Source: JARRKC01 sp037388505 (GTDB taxonomy: Bacteria; Acidobacteriota; UBA6911; RPQK01; JAPXNP01). From it: DNA of 64,000 nucleotides. Shown one piece after another: positions 1-8,733 of this stretch. How positions within the stretch are numbered: the stretch's first letter is position 1; each line of letters begins with the position of its first letter. Under the pieces are notes generated by a model. It was given only the letters and a program-made list of their open reading frames with translations. It was not told the DNA's origin and ran no database searches. Made by a program: the position numbers and the translations under genes. The DNA is taken from contig JARRKC010000009.1 in assembly GCA_037388505.1 (NCBI GenBank), forward strand, positions 62,001 through 126,000. Direction: 5' to 3'.

Positions 1-910
1 CCGGGACCAGCTCACCCTGCGGAAGCCTGCTCTGAGGAAATCGCTCCTGCATCAATTCACGCTGGCCCGAAGGCATTCTCAGCGCGCCTAAAGAGATCCA
101 GGCCACGGAATGGACAGGAACCGCCCGGAAGATCTGATCGACGACCTCGCGATACGCATCCTTCCAGCCCTCATGATGCACCATCGGGTCGAAATGAAAG
201 GCCACCGGATAGCCGGCTTCGGCACAGCGCGACGCCGCCGACAGCCGCTCTTCCAGGCTGGAGGTCTTGAGTTCCTCGCCCCGTTGAATCGCCGGAGGAT
301 TGACGGACCACGCGACGACCGTACGTCTCCGGTGATCGAGGTCCAGGAGCTGATCGATGCAGTCCGTCTTCGTCTTGAGCTCGAGAAGGGCTCTGGATTG
401 CCGGGCGAAGAACTCGACCAGAAATCGGCTGTACCCGGTCAGCGGATCCAGGGCCAGGCTATCGGACAGTTCTCCCGTCCCCACGCGGAACCTTCGGTCG
501 GGTTCGGCCTCAAAGGCGAGTTCGAGCTCGCGCAGCAGATCCCCAACGTTGGTATACACGATCAAGTACGGAAACGTCAGGTACGACTGGAGAAAGCAGT
601 ACGTGCACTCCAGGTGACAGTTGGTCGCAAAGTTGATGACAAAGTAGTCGCAGCAGACATTGCGCGTCCCGGTCCGGGAGTTCTGGCCCTGGCAGGAGCG
701 AAAGAAGCGTCCTTTCTGGCGTGCCAGAAGCAGTGACCGTTTCGCTCGAGCGATGCTGAGATCGGAGTGTTTGAGCTCCTCGACCTTAGCCTCGGCCGAT
801 TCAATGATTTCCACAGGTGTATCAGGCAGACTGCGTAGTACGTTCCGGGCGATCGGACTGTCCTCGCAGCCGGCTTCCAGCAGAACCTTCTCAGGATGGT
901 AGGGAATCAT
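1..910 (-). CDS. Spore photoproduct lyase-like radical SAM protein (3' end outside window)
   Basis: The minus-strand frame is open from an ATG at 908-910 to the window edge (303 codons visible). The protein carries the radical SAM cysteine motif NCHLECTYC (C98, C102, C105) followed by FLQSY, then stretches typical of the SPL family such as VGTGELSDSLALDPL and AFHFDPMVHHEGW. SPL enzymes use a [4Fe-4S] cluster and SAM to split the UV lesion spore photoproduct; homologues also occur in bacteria that do not sporulate, where the substrate is less certain. A minus-strand TATACT box at 926-931 could serve as its own promoter. The gene lies 109 bp after a ParB-like gene on the same strand. The C-terminal part is beyond the window, so completeness cannot be judged. 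Confidence 0.85.
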   Translation of the reverse strand, partial: MIPYHPEKVLLEAGCEDSPIARNVLRSLPDTPVEIIESAEAKVEELKHSDLSIARAKRSLLLARQKGRFFRSCQGQNSRTGTRNVCCDYFVINFATNCHLECTYCFLQSYLTFPYLIVYTNVGDLLRELELAFEAEPDRRFRVGTGELSDSLALDPLTGYSRFLVEFFARQSRALLELKTKTDCIDQLLDLDHRRRTVVAWSVNPPAIQRGEELKTSSLEERLSAASRCAEAGYPVAFHFDPMVHHEGWKDAYREVVDQIFRAVPVHSVAWISLGALRMPSGQRELMQERFPQSRLPQGELVP

Positions 911-980
911 TGCGGTGACTTCGTCAGTATACAGGGTGAGTTTCGTGGCTGTCGGCAGAGTGCAGCCCGATGACAAAATG

Positions 981-1006
981 ACAAGCAAGGATGCCTATCC
1001 CACTCG
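981..1006. repeat. Dispersed hairpin repeat, copy 1
   Basis: This intergenic stretch contains GCA-AGGA-TGC followed by CTATCCCACTCG. Near-identical or covarying copies lie at 36124-36151 and 50743-50768. All three are in intergenic DNA, on the same strand, with the AGGA loop kept and the stem changed. Confidence 0.5.
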
Positions 1007-1019
1007 CCACTTCGCCCGA

Positions 1020-2021
1020 TTACAGCAGATCGAAGAGCTTCTCCATCTCGTCGCGACTCGATGCCGACTCGAGCACCCCGACAAGGGAGCGAAGCTCCGA
1101 CGGCGATGAAACCCGCAGATGGATGTCGATATGGTCGCCCTCGAAATAGGGGGGCAAGAGAAGCTTGATCTTCGCTGGCAGGGAAAGGGCATGCTCGAGC
1201 GCTTCCGCTCGTTCTTCGTACTGGCTGAGCACCGGAAACCGTTGTTGCCGCAGCAGACCCCGAAACGCCCGGAAGCGGTCGGTAGGAGCCAGCTCTTCCC
1301 GCCGCTCGATCGCAGCGGCTCCACTCGACTCCCAGAGCTTCCGCACCGAGCATCCTTCCCGGCGACGCAGGTCCTCGAGGAGCGACAGGAGTTGTTTCTG
1401 CTTGTTGGTGCCCAATTGGTAACGGTTCACGACACCGATGAAGAATTCGGCATCCTCGTCATCCCATTCGCCGATGATCCGGGCCGATTGCAGAGTCAAG
1501 CGCCCTGAAATGGCGTGCTGAATGGTCTCCGGCATCCTGGCTAGAAATCGAAGCTGGTGGAGCTGATGCAGAGTCGCCGGCAGTCGGAGCAAAGGGAGGA
1601 TCTCAGAGGCAACACGGTCTTCGCCGTACTCGAATTCCCGCAGCATCCGAACGGCGACGCCGGCTCGTTCGCTCAGGTCCAAATCGGGATTCTGAGACAT
1701 GTTCTCGCAGACCGCGGAGAGAAACAGGCGATCCGGTTCGCCCTGGACCACCAGCGCGGGGATGTCCGGCAGTCCCAATTCCCGTGCAATCTGAAGGCGC
1801 CGGAACCCGCTGATGATACGGAAGTCGCCGGAGTCGCGTACTTCCAGGCGCAGAGGCGTTACGATTCCAGCGGCTGCAATCAGTTTCTGCAGAGATTCAC
1901 TGGTCAGATTCCAGGGCAGCCGGGTCTGATATTTCCCATCGCCGAAATCGATTCGGGACAGGGGTATCCCCTGGACTTCATGTGGCTTATATTGCATATG
2001 GACGTCATTATAGCGGCGCAA
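1020..2021 (-). CDS. ParB/Spo0J-family DNA-binding-like protein
   Basis: This 333-residue protein has an N-terminal ParB/sulfiredoxin-type fold signature: IPLSRIDFGDGKYQTRLP, then GIVTPLRLEV, then ISGFRRLQIARELG, which matches the GERRxxA box of ParB. A helical region follows (ENMSQNPDLDLSERAGVAVRML) that resembles the ParB helix-turn-helix part. There is no ParA nearby, so a role in chromosome partition is not implied; orphan ParB-like proteins also act as regulators or nucleases. I used the TTG at 2019-2021 because GAGGGAAG lies about 7 nt upstream. The first ATG, at 1995-1997, has no ribosome site but sits 9 nt after a perfect TATAAT (2007-2012), so a near-leaderless start there is possible. 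It is followed on the same strand by the SPL-like gene. Confidence 0.75.
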   Translation of the reverse strand: MRRYNDVHMQYKPHEVQGIPLSRIDFGDGKYQTRLPWNLTSESLQKLIAAAGIVTPLRLEVRDSGDFRIISGFRRLQIARELGLPDIPALVVQGEPDRLFLSAVCENMSQNPDLDLSERAGVAVRMLREFEYGEDRVASEILPLLRLPATLHQLHQLRFLARMPETIQHAISGRLTLQSARIIGEWDDEDAEFFIGVVNRYQLGTNKQKQLLSLLEDLRRREGCSVRKLWESSGAAAIERREELAPTDRFRAFRGLLRQQRFPVLSQYEERAEALEHALSLPAKIKLLLPPYFEGDHIDIHLRVSSPSELRSLVGVLESASSRDEMEKLFDLL

Positions 2022-2049
2022 CTTTGAACTTCCCTCGCCATCAGAAGTA

Positions 2050-2078
2050 TTGCCAGAACAGAATTGGCTGCTTACAAT
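2050..2078 (+). promoter_or_regulatory. Sigma-70-type promoter for the TPR gene
   Basis: TTGCCA (2050-2055) and TACAAT (2073-2078) are separated by 17 bp. They lie about 85 nt upstream of the ATG at 2165, in the divergent gap with the ParB-like gene. Confidence 0.5.
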
Positions 2079-2164
2079 GGCTTTCTCGTTCGTTGTCGCC
2101 GCCAGCAGCGAGGACTACGAGACGACCAAAAGCAAAACTTGAATAACGGAGGGGTTTGGAACCA

Positions 2165-3184
2165 ATGTCCGTCGAAAGGTACAGAGTCAGGTTTGACTGG
2201 AGCATCTTTCTGCTCGTCGCCGCTCTTCTGTTCACCTCAGCACCCTTGTTCGCGCAGGACTACACGATAGAGGAGTACAACGCCTACCAAAAGGCGGTGG
2301 ACGATGGCGAGGATGCCATGATCGGCTTTCTGCAGGAGCATCCCCAATCGTCATTGAACGAGTACGTCGTGGGAGCGTATCTGCAGAAGCTCAACGAGTA
2401 TCGTGAGAAACAGCAGTGGGATAAGGCTTACCAGGAAGGCAAGAAGTTCCTCGACAAGGTCGATACCAAGATCGTTCCCGAGGACAATCAGAACCGTTCG
2501 CTGATCCTGACGATGACCACGTGGGCCGCCTACAATTCGAAGCATTATGCAGAAGCGGCCGCCTACGGCTCGCAGGTATATGCGACGAAGCCCGACACTG
2601 AGAACCTGGTGATGATCCTGGCGCGCTCTTACCTGTACGCAGGCGATCTCCCCAACACTGTGAAATACGGTGAGAAGTACTGCGCGACGGTTGAGCCCGA
2701 GAATTGCTTCGACATTCTGCCGACCCTCATGCGCTACTATGCCGATCAGAAGAGCTGGAGCACGGCAAGCAAGTACGCCAAGCAGACCATCGATGCCCTG
2801 GCGAAGGCTCCGAAACCGGCAACGGTCGAAGAAAGCGAGTGGCGCAAGTACACCAACGAGCAAAAATCCGTAGCCTACTCGATCATCGGACGCAGCGCAT
2901 TCGAGAACAAGAACTGGGCAAACTCCGAGAAGAGCTATTCGTCGGCGCTCAACCTCGCACCGAATAGCGACCTCCGGGCTGAAGCCCACTACTACATCGG
3001 CATGTCGCGTTGGAACCAGAAGCAGATCGACCCCGCCATGGACGCGTTCGCCAAGGGAGTCGCTCAGGGCAACACTCCTTACCGTGCGACTTGTCAGAAG
3101 CAGCTCGAGAAGCTTTATCGGGCGACACATAACGGGTCGCTCGCAGGTCTGGACGAGTTATTGGAGCGGGCCCGTTCCGGATGA
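2165..3184 (+). CDS. Exported TPR-repeat protein
   Basis: The protein starts with a Sec signal peptide (hydrophobic IFLLVAALLFTSAPLFAQ, likely cut after AQ) and continues as helical TPR-like units, for example YNSKHYAEAAAYGSQVYAT, LYAGDLPNTVKYGEKYC and ENKNWANSEKSYSSALNLAP. TPR proteins are scaffolds for protein-protein contacts; the partner is not visible here. The ATG at 2165 is preferred over an in-frame TTG at 2156 because GGAGGGG (2148-2154) is ten bases upstream of it. The gene has its own promoter upstream and a strong terminator downstream, so it appears to be a single-gene unit. Mature location is periplasm or outer surface by inference. Confidence 0.8.
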   Translation: MSVERYRVRFDWSIFLLVAALLFTSAPLFAQDYTIEEYNAYQKAVDDGEDAMIGFLQEHPQSSLNEYVVGAYLQKLNEYREKQQWDKAYQEGKKFLDKVDTKIVPEDNQNRSLILTMTTWAAYNSKHYAEAAAYGSQVYATKPDTENLVMILARSYLYAGDLPNTVKYGEKYCATVEPENCFDILPTLMRYYADQKSWSTASKYAKQTIDALAKAPKPATVEESEWRKYTNEQKSVAYSIIGRSAFENKNWANSEKSYSSALNLAPNSDLRAEAHYYIGMSRWNQKQIDPAMDAFAKGVAQGNTPYRATCQKQLEKLYRATHNGSLAGLDELLERARSG

Positions 3185-3247
3185 TGAGGTTTTAGGCTTC
3201 CAGCCCAACCGAAACACAGCTCTGACAACGTTGTTGTCGCTTCTTTG

Positions 3248-3279
3248 GGGCGTGCCGGGCGAAACCGGCACGCCCTTTT
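3248..3279 (+). terminator. Rho-independent terminator after the TPR gene
   Basis: A perfect 11-bp stem, GGGCGTGCCGG (3248-3258) with CCGGCACGCCC (3265-3275), closes a GCGAAA loop and is followed by TTTTC. It ends the TPR transcript 64 bp after its stop. Confidence 0.9.
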
Positions 3280-3357
3280 CTTGTCGGCCGCAGCATCCTG
3301 TCGTGCCCGGATGCTATTCTGTCGCTCCCGTTCCCGGCTCCAGGACCCGCATTTTTC

Positions 3358-5613
3358 ATGGCGATTGACTACGAAGCGGAACTCAACGAACAGCAACTGG
3401 AAGCCGTCCGGACGGTCAGTGGACCGGTGCTCATTCTCGCGGGTGCCGGTAGCGGCAAGACACGGACCATCACCTACAAGATCGCCTATCTTCTCGAACG
3501 GGGGCTGGCGCGCCCGGATCAGGTCCTGGCCGTTACCTTCACGAACAAAGCCGCCAACGAGATGCGCACCCGCGTTTCTTCTCTGCTGGGCGGCCTGGCG
3601 ACGCCTCCTCTGATTTCGACATTCCACTCCTTCGGCGTCCGCGTGCTGCGGCGTCATGCAGCTCTGCTGGGTTACCGCACGGATTTCACGATCTGTGACG
3701 TGGACGACCAGAAGCGAGTTCTGAAACAGGTCTACCAGGAGGTGTCGCTCAAAGACGAAGATCTCCCCATGGAGAAGGCCCGGGCGGTCATCAGCAGGGC
3801 CAAGAACCGGGGCTGGTCACCGGAAGATTACCTGGAGAAGAGCGAAGATTTCGACGCCAGGGATATCCACGGTATCTTCGTGCATTATCAGCAGACGCTT
3901 CGCCGAGCGAATGCGGCGGACTTCGATGACCTGATTCTGCTCACGGTCCGTCTATTCAAGGAGCGGCCGGAGCTGTGCAACCGTTTCAGCGAGAGGTACC
4001 AGAACCTGTTGATCGATGAATATCAGGACACCAATCCTCCTCAGTACGAGCTGATACGCCTGCTGACTACCCGGCATAAGAATCTCAGTGCTGTCGGTGA
4101 CGAAGACCAGGCCATCTACGGATTCCGCGGGGCCGACATTCAGAACATCCTCCGGTTCGAATCCGATTTCCCCGGTGCCCGCATCATCAAGCTCGAACAG
4201 AACTACCGTTCCTGTCAGACGATTCTGGACGCGGCGACCGCGCTGGTCTCCAACAATATCCATCGCAAGGAGAAGACCCTCTGGACCCGTTTGCCCAAGG
4301 GAGATCCGATCACGGTGTTCGTCGCCGAAGATGCCGCTTCGGAGGCCCAGTTCGTCGGTCAGCAGATTCTGCTGCATCTTCGAGAGGGGCTTCGGGGTAT
4401 CGCCGTCCTGTATCGAACCAACTTCCAGTCGCGCCAGTTTGAGGAGGTCTTCCGCAGACTGGGCATCCCCTACAAGCTGGTGGGAAGCGTGAGCTTTTAC
4501 CGCCGCAAGGAAGTCCGCGATGCCCTCGCTTATCTTCGTCTGGTCTTGAACCATAACGACGATGTGTCTCTAACGCGAATCCTCAATGAGCCGCCTCGCG
4601 GTATCGGCCAGATCACCCGGGGCCGGATCCTTCGTTTGGCTTCGGAAGAATCGATCAGCGCCTGGGACGCCATCGGCAAGATCCTCGAGGATCGGAGTCT
4701 CGGGGGACGAGCGCATGCTGTCCTCAAGGCGTTCGTCGATCTGATCGACCGTTGCAGTGAAATGGTCGATTCCCCGCTGCACGTGGCGCTCGAGAAGATC
4801 CTCGACACCTGCGGGTACATGGAGCACTTGAGAGAAGAGGGCTCGGAGGAAAGCAGCAGCCGCATCCTCAACATTCAAGAACTGATCACCGTTGCCCGCG
4901 AGCAGGGTGGCAGCCGGGAATCCTGGCAGGAGTTCCTTGACGAAGCCGCTCTGCATGCGGAGATCGACGAGGTGGATGAGAACGCCGAAGTCACGCTGAT
5001 GACGCTGCACAACGCCAAAGGGCTCGAATTCCCCGTGGTCTTCCTCGCCGGGTGCGAGGAAGGGCTGTTCCCACACAGCCGCTCTGTCGCCGAGAATGAT
5101 ATCGAGGAAGAACGGCGGCTTTGTTACGTCGGCCTGACACGCGCCCAAAAGCACCTTTATTTGAGCTACTCGCGGAGGAGGCGGTTCTACGGGCGTGATT
5201 CCGATGAGATCAATCAGCCCAGCCGGTTTTTGCAGGAGATACCGCCGCAACTGATCGAGAGCCGATATGCCCCGGGCTTCTTCGGGGGCCGCTCCCACGC
5301 GGAGCCTGTCTTTCTTCGTGCAGCGTCTCTGGAAAGCCGAGTATCGGCTCAGAAGCCGAAGCCCCGCAAACCGTTTGCGGGCACCAGCTACGATTCCGCT
5401 GAGAGTATGAAGCGGGCCCTGGCGGAGCGTTTCCCGGCGAAGACCCGCAACAAGGAACTCGTCGAGGGGGCCATCATCGTCCACGAGAAGTTCGGCAAGG
5501 GGCGCATTTTGAAAATCGAACCGGCCGGTGACGATTTGAAGGTGACGGTCCAGTTTCCGACCTACGGTACCAAGAAGTTACTGCAAAGCTACGCCAGGCT
5601 CAAACCGGCCTGA
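3358..5613 (+). CDS. pcrA: UvrD/PcrA-type 3'-5' DNA helicase
   Basis: This 751-residue superfamily 1 helicase shows every canonical motif in order: Walker A AGAGSGKT (28-35), VTFTNKAANEM, LIDEYQDTN (Walker B, near 220), VGDEDQAIYGFRGA, LEQNYRSC, VTLMTLHNAKGLEFPVVF and RRLCYVGLTRAQKHL. The C-terminal tail (VHEKFGKGRILKIE ... KLLQSYARLKP) is the short Tudor-like domain of PcrA/UvrD that binds RNA polymerase. The expected role is unwinding during nucleotide excision and mismatch repair and clearing of replication blocks. Length is normal for PcrA/UvrD. Whether it should be called pcrA or uvrD cannot be settled from sequence alone. The symporter gene begins 11 bp downstream. Confidence 0.95.
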   Translation: MAIDYEAELNEQQLEAVRTVSGPVLILAGAGSGKTRTITYKIAYLLERGLARPDQVLAVTFTNKAANEMRTRVSSLLGGLATPPLISTFHSFGVRVLRRHAALLGYRTDFTICDVDDQKRVLKQVYQEVSLKDEDLPMEKARAVISRAKNRGWSPEDYLEKSEDFDARDIHGIFVHYQQTLRRANAADFDDLILLTVRLFKERPELCNRFSERYQNLLIDEYQDTNPPQYELIRLLTTRHKNLSAVGDEDQAIYGFRGADIQNILRFESDFPGARIIKLEQNYRSCQTILDAATALVSNNIHRKEKTLWTRLPKGDPITVFVAEDAASEAQFVGQQILLHLREGLRGIAVLYRTNFQSRQFEEVFRRLGIPYKLVGSVSFYRRKEVRDALAYLRLVLNHNDDVSLTRILNEPPRGIGQITRGRILRLASEESISAWDAIGKILEDRSLGGRAHAVLKAFVDLIDRCSEMVDSPLHVALEKILDTCGYMEHLREEGSEESSSRILNIQELITVAREQGGSRESWQEFLDEAALHAEIDEVDENAEVTLMTLHNAKGLEFPVVFLAGCEEGLFPHSRSVAENDIEEERRLCYVGLTRAQKHLYLSYSRRRRFYGRDSDEINQPSRFLQEIPPQLIESRYAPGFFGGRSHAEPVFLRAASLESRVSAQKPKPRKPFAGTSYDSAESMKRALAERFPAKTRNKELVEGAIIVHEKFGKGRILKIEPAGDDLKVTVQFPTYGTKKLLQSYARLKPA

Positions 5614-5624
5614 CGTCTCCGGGG

Positions 5625-6968
5625 GTGTCATTGCAGACGATCAGTCAGATTCTTCGCGTTGCCGTCGGCTACGCCTGGGGCCCGCCGTTGCTGGTGCTCC
5701 TGATCGGCGGGGGCACCGTGCTGTTGATCTACTCGCGGTTCCTTCCCTTCTTCCGTCTGCGGCAAACACTGGACATCCTCAGGGGTCGCTATGAGAAGAC
5801 CGACGTTCCGGGTGAAATCAGCCAATTCCAGGCCGTTAGCACCGCGCTGGCCGCGACCGTCGGAATGGGAAACATCGGCGGAGTCGCCATTGCGATCACC
5901 CAGGGAGGTCCTGGGGCTCTGTTCTGGATGTGGGTCGCAGCCATCGTCGGGATGGCCACCAAGTTCTTCTCCTGTTCCCTGGCCATCATGTATCGCGGGC
6001 CGGACAGCAGAGGGAATCTGCAGGGCGGTCCCATGTACTACATGGAGCACGGCCTCGGGAAATCCTTCAAACCCCTTGCCATCATGTTCTCGGCCTGCGG
6101 AATGATCGGTTGTTTGGCCATGTTCCAGTCCAATCAGGTGGCTGAGATCATGGACTCGGGCTACGGGATCGGGCGTTGGTGGACCGGGATGATGATCTTC
6201 GTGGCCGTCGCCGTGGTGATCCTGGGCGGAGTCAGCAGGATCGCCCGGGTGGCGAGCATGCTGGTGCCGGCCATGTGCGTGCTCTATTTGGGATGTGCCG
6301 TGGCTATTGCTCTGATGAACATGCACCAGGTGCCCGAAGTGTTCTTTCAGATCTTCCATGATGCCTTCACCGGTACTGCAGCCGTCGGGGGCGCGGCGGG
6401 CATCGGATTCTTCACGGTGGTTCAGACCGGCGTCAAACGCGCCGCCTTTTCGAATGAGGCGGGTATTGGGACGTCACCGATGGCCCACGGCGCTTCCCGA
6501 AACGATGAGCCGATTCGCGAGGGTCTGGTCTCCATGATCGAGCCGGTGGTCGACACCATCATCGTTTGCTCGTTGACAGCGTTCATCATCCTGAGCGGCG
6601 GTCACTGGCAAAGCGCCGAAGGCATTCAGGGTGTCGCACTGACGGCCGGCGTCTTCGAGACGGCCATGGGGGAAAGTGGGAAGTTCCTTTTGACGATCAT
6701 CGTGCTGTTGTTTGGGCTGTCTACGATGTTCGGATACTCATATTACGGCAGGAAGTGCTTTTCATATCTGTTTGGGGCCGAGCACTCCCGCTTCTATGAC
6801 TGGGTCTACCTTGCGAGCCTCTGGGCCGGGGCGGTGTGGAGTGCCGGTATGGTGGTCAACCTGATCGACACGGCATTTGCATTGATGGCCTTCCCGAACA
6901 TGGTGGCGCTGCTGCTCTTGTCACCCCGGGTCATGCGGGCGGCACGACGGTATTTTCGCGGTCCGTGA
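5625..6968 (+). CDS. Sodium:alanine (AGCS) symporter family protein
   Basis: This 447-residue polytopic membrane protein has about ten hydrophobic segments and AGCS family signatures: TALAATVGMGNIGGVAIAI, GPGALFWMWVAAIVGMATKF, RGNLQGGPMYYMEHGLG and FSNEAGIGTSPMAHG. AGCS carriers bring alanine or glycine into the cell with Na+. The start is a GTG at 5625, 11 bp after the helicase stop, which suggests co-transcription. The ald gene two genes downstream would use imported alanine, so a link is plausible but not shown. Confidence 0.92.
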   Translation: MSLQTISQILRVAVGYAWGPPLLVLLIGGGTVLLIYSRFLPFFRLRQTLDILRGRYEKTDVPGEISQFQAVSTALAATVGMGNIGGVAIAITQGGPGALFWMWVAAIVGMATKFFSCSLAIMYRGPDSRGNLQGGPMYYMEHGLGKSFKPLAIMFSACGMIGCLAMFQSNQVAEIMDSGYGIGRWWTGMMIFVAVAVVILGGVSRIARVASMLVPAMCVLYLGCAVAIALMNMHQVPEVFFQIFHDAFTGTAAVGGAAGIGFFTVVQTGVKRAAFSNEAGIGTSPMAHGASRNDEPIREGLVSMIEPVVDTIIVCSLTAFIILSGGHWQSAEGIQGVALTAGVFETAMGESGKFLLTIIVLLFGLSTMFGYSYYGRKCFSYLFGAEHSRFYDWVYLASLWAGAVWSAGMVVNLIDTAFALMAFPNMVALLLLSPRVMRAARRYFRGP

Positions 6969-6988
6969 GGCAGGCGCCTTCATTCAGA

Positions 6989-7016
6989 GAACCCTCGTCC
7001 ACGTTCTGCGTATAAT
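6989..7016 (+). promoter_or_regulatory. Promoter of the HtrA gene, possibly ECF-sigma dependent
   Basis: A perfect TATAAT lies at 7011-7016 but there is no TTGACA-like box 16-18 bp upstream. Instead GAACC (6989-6993) stands 15 bp before CGTA (7009-7012), the layout of envelope-stress ECF sigma promoters. The ATG is at 7046. Confidence 0.4.
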
Positions 7017-7045
7017 CTATTCAGCACGGACCACGGAGGAATCGA

Positions 7046-8710
7046 ATGAACAGACGGAATTGGATCCGGTCCCACTCGGGGCTGACTTTCATGGCGCTAC
7101 TCATTACCCTGGCGTTGGGGATTACGATCGGCTCTATCGTGTCGGACCGAGTCGAGAGTGCGGCGCAGCAGGTAAACAAAGCCGCGCAGCTGGCTTTCGA
7201 AAAAGGAGACTCCGCCGCCGCTTCGGTGGACGCGGTCTCGCTGCAGCAGACCTTTCGGAAGGTCGCGGAGACAATCGAGCCTGCTGTCGTCAACATCAGC
7301 ACCCAGTCCATCATCGAAACGGCCGGCCGCCGGAATCCTCATCCCGAGGCTCTGCGAGACTTCTTTGGGGATGAGTTCTGGCAGCGGTTCTTCGGCTCTC
7401 CGGATGGGGGGCCTACCCGCCAGAAGCGCGACAGTCTTGGCTCCGGGGTCATCGTGGATGCCAAGGGCTACATCCTGACCAACTATCACGTCGCAGCACC
7501 GATTCCGGAGCAGGGCGGCAGCATGCGAAGGTTGGCCGACCGGATCGACGTCCAGCTTCAGGGCGGCTCCACGTACGAAGCCAAGATCGTCGGCGTCGAT
7601 CCTGAATCCGACTTGGCCGTGTTGAAGATCGAGGCGAAAAAGCCCCTGCCGGCTGCCAAGATCGGCGACTCCGCGAACCTTCAGGTCGGTGACTGGGTGA
7701 TCGCGGTCGGAAGCCCCTTCGGCTTCGAGCAGACGGTCACCGCCGGAATCGTCTCGGCCACCAAACGGGTCGTTCCGGGAACGAATTCCTTCGGCGACTA
7801 CATCCAGACGGACGCCGCAATCAACCCGGGGAACAGCGGTGGTCCGCTGGTCAACCTGAAAGGCGAAGTGGTCGGGATCAATTCTTTCATCACCACCAGA
7901 ACCGGCCAGTTTGCCGGAATCGGATTCGCCATTCCTTCGGTGGTCTTTCTCAACTCGTACAATCAGCTGATCACGGAAGGCAAGATCCAGCGAGGCTGGT
8001 TGGGGGTGTCGATGAACACGTTTCCCATGACGCCCGAGTTGGCCCGCTACTTCGGTGTCGCCGGTAAGGACAGTGACGGTGTCAAAGACGGTGACGGAGT
8101 CGTCGTCACGCAGTTGATCGGTGAGAGCGGCGAGCCCAGCGATTCCGGACCGGCGGCAAAGGCGGGCATCAAGCCTGAAGACGTCATCGTGAAGTTCGGA
8201 GACCGGGAAATCGAAGACCTCTGGGATCTGCGGACGGCGGTTGCCAATACGACACCTGGAAAGACCGTGCCGGTCACGTTGGTTCGCAAGGGTCAAATCG
8301 TCCAGACCAACGTTCAGCTCGCGGAGCGGATGATCGAAGAAAAGCAGCGGGCCGAGAGCGAAGGCCTTTCGTTTGAGGACCAACCGGAGGAGCAGGAGAA
8401 GCCCAAAGAAATCGGGCTGACCTTCGAGACGCTGACTGCCAAGGAAGCCTCGGATCATAAGCTCGATGATCAGAAGGGGGTTCTGATCATCGAAGTCACA
8501 CCCGGGAGTCTGGCGGACGATGCCGGTCTGACGCCGGATATGGTCGTGACGGCGGTCAACGGGAAGTCGGTGACAACCGCTCAGGGCTTCAAGGATGCGG
8601 TCACCGCAGTGTCCTCGGGTCAGGGCGTGGTCTTGCGTGTGGTCTATGCTCAGGCGGCGCAGCAGGGGGTTCAGACGGGGGTTGCCTACACATCGTTCAT
8701 CAAGCCGTAA
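7046..8710 (+). CDS. HtrA/DegP-type periplasmic serine protease
   Basis: An N-terminal hydrophobic segment (residues 13-31) acts as signal or membrane anchor. The trypsin-like domain has the full triad: His148 in TNYHVA, Asp189 in ESDLAVLK and Ser264 in GNSGGP. Two PDZ domains follow (roughly 300-430, with QRGWLGVSM and KAGIKPEDVIV; and 455-550, with DDAGLTPDMVVTAVNG). At 554 residues it is slightly longer than E. coli DegP because of a linker rich in Glu between the PDZ domains. The role is degradation or refolding of damaged envelope proteins. CGGAGGA lies 5-6 nt before the ATG. The upstream region may respond to envelope stress. Confidence 0.95.
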   Translation: MNRRNWIRSHSGLTFMALLITLALGITIGSIVSDRVESAAQQVNKAAQLAFEKGDSAAASVDAVSLQQTFRKVAETIEPAVVNISTQSIIETAGRRNPHPEALRDFFGDEFWQRFFGSPDGGPTRQKRDSLGSGVIVDAKGYILTNYHVAAPIPEQGGSMRRLADRIDVQLQGGSTYEAKIVGVDPESDLAVLKIEAKKPLPAAKIGDSANLQVGDWVIAVGSPFGFEQTVTAGIVSATKRVVPGTNSFGDYIQTDAAINPGNSGGPLVNLKGEVVGINSFITTRTGQFAGIGFAIPSVVFLNSYNQLITEGKIQRGWLGVSMNTFPMTPELARYFGVAGKDSDGVKDGDGVVVTQLIGESGEPSDSGPAAKAGIKPEDVIVKFGDREIEDLWDLRTAVANTTPGKTVPVTLVRKGQIVQTNVQLAERMIEEKQRAESEGLSFEDQPEEQEKPKEIGLTFETLTAKEASDHKLDDQKGVLIIEVTPGSLADDAGLTPDMVVTAVNGKSVTTAQGFKDAVTAVSSGQGVVLRVVYAQAAQQGVQTGVAYTSFIKP

Positions 8711-8733
8711 ACGCTGGTATAGAATCACTTCAT

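Noticed and set aside
2351..3130. Long minus-strand open frame opposite the TPR gene
   Set aside because: The + strand protein has a signal peptide, promoter, ribosome site and terminator; the opposite frame has no motifs.
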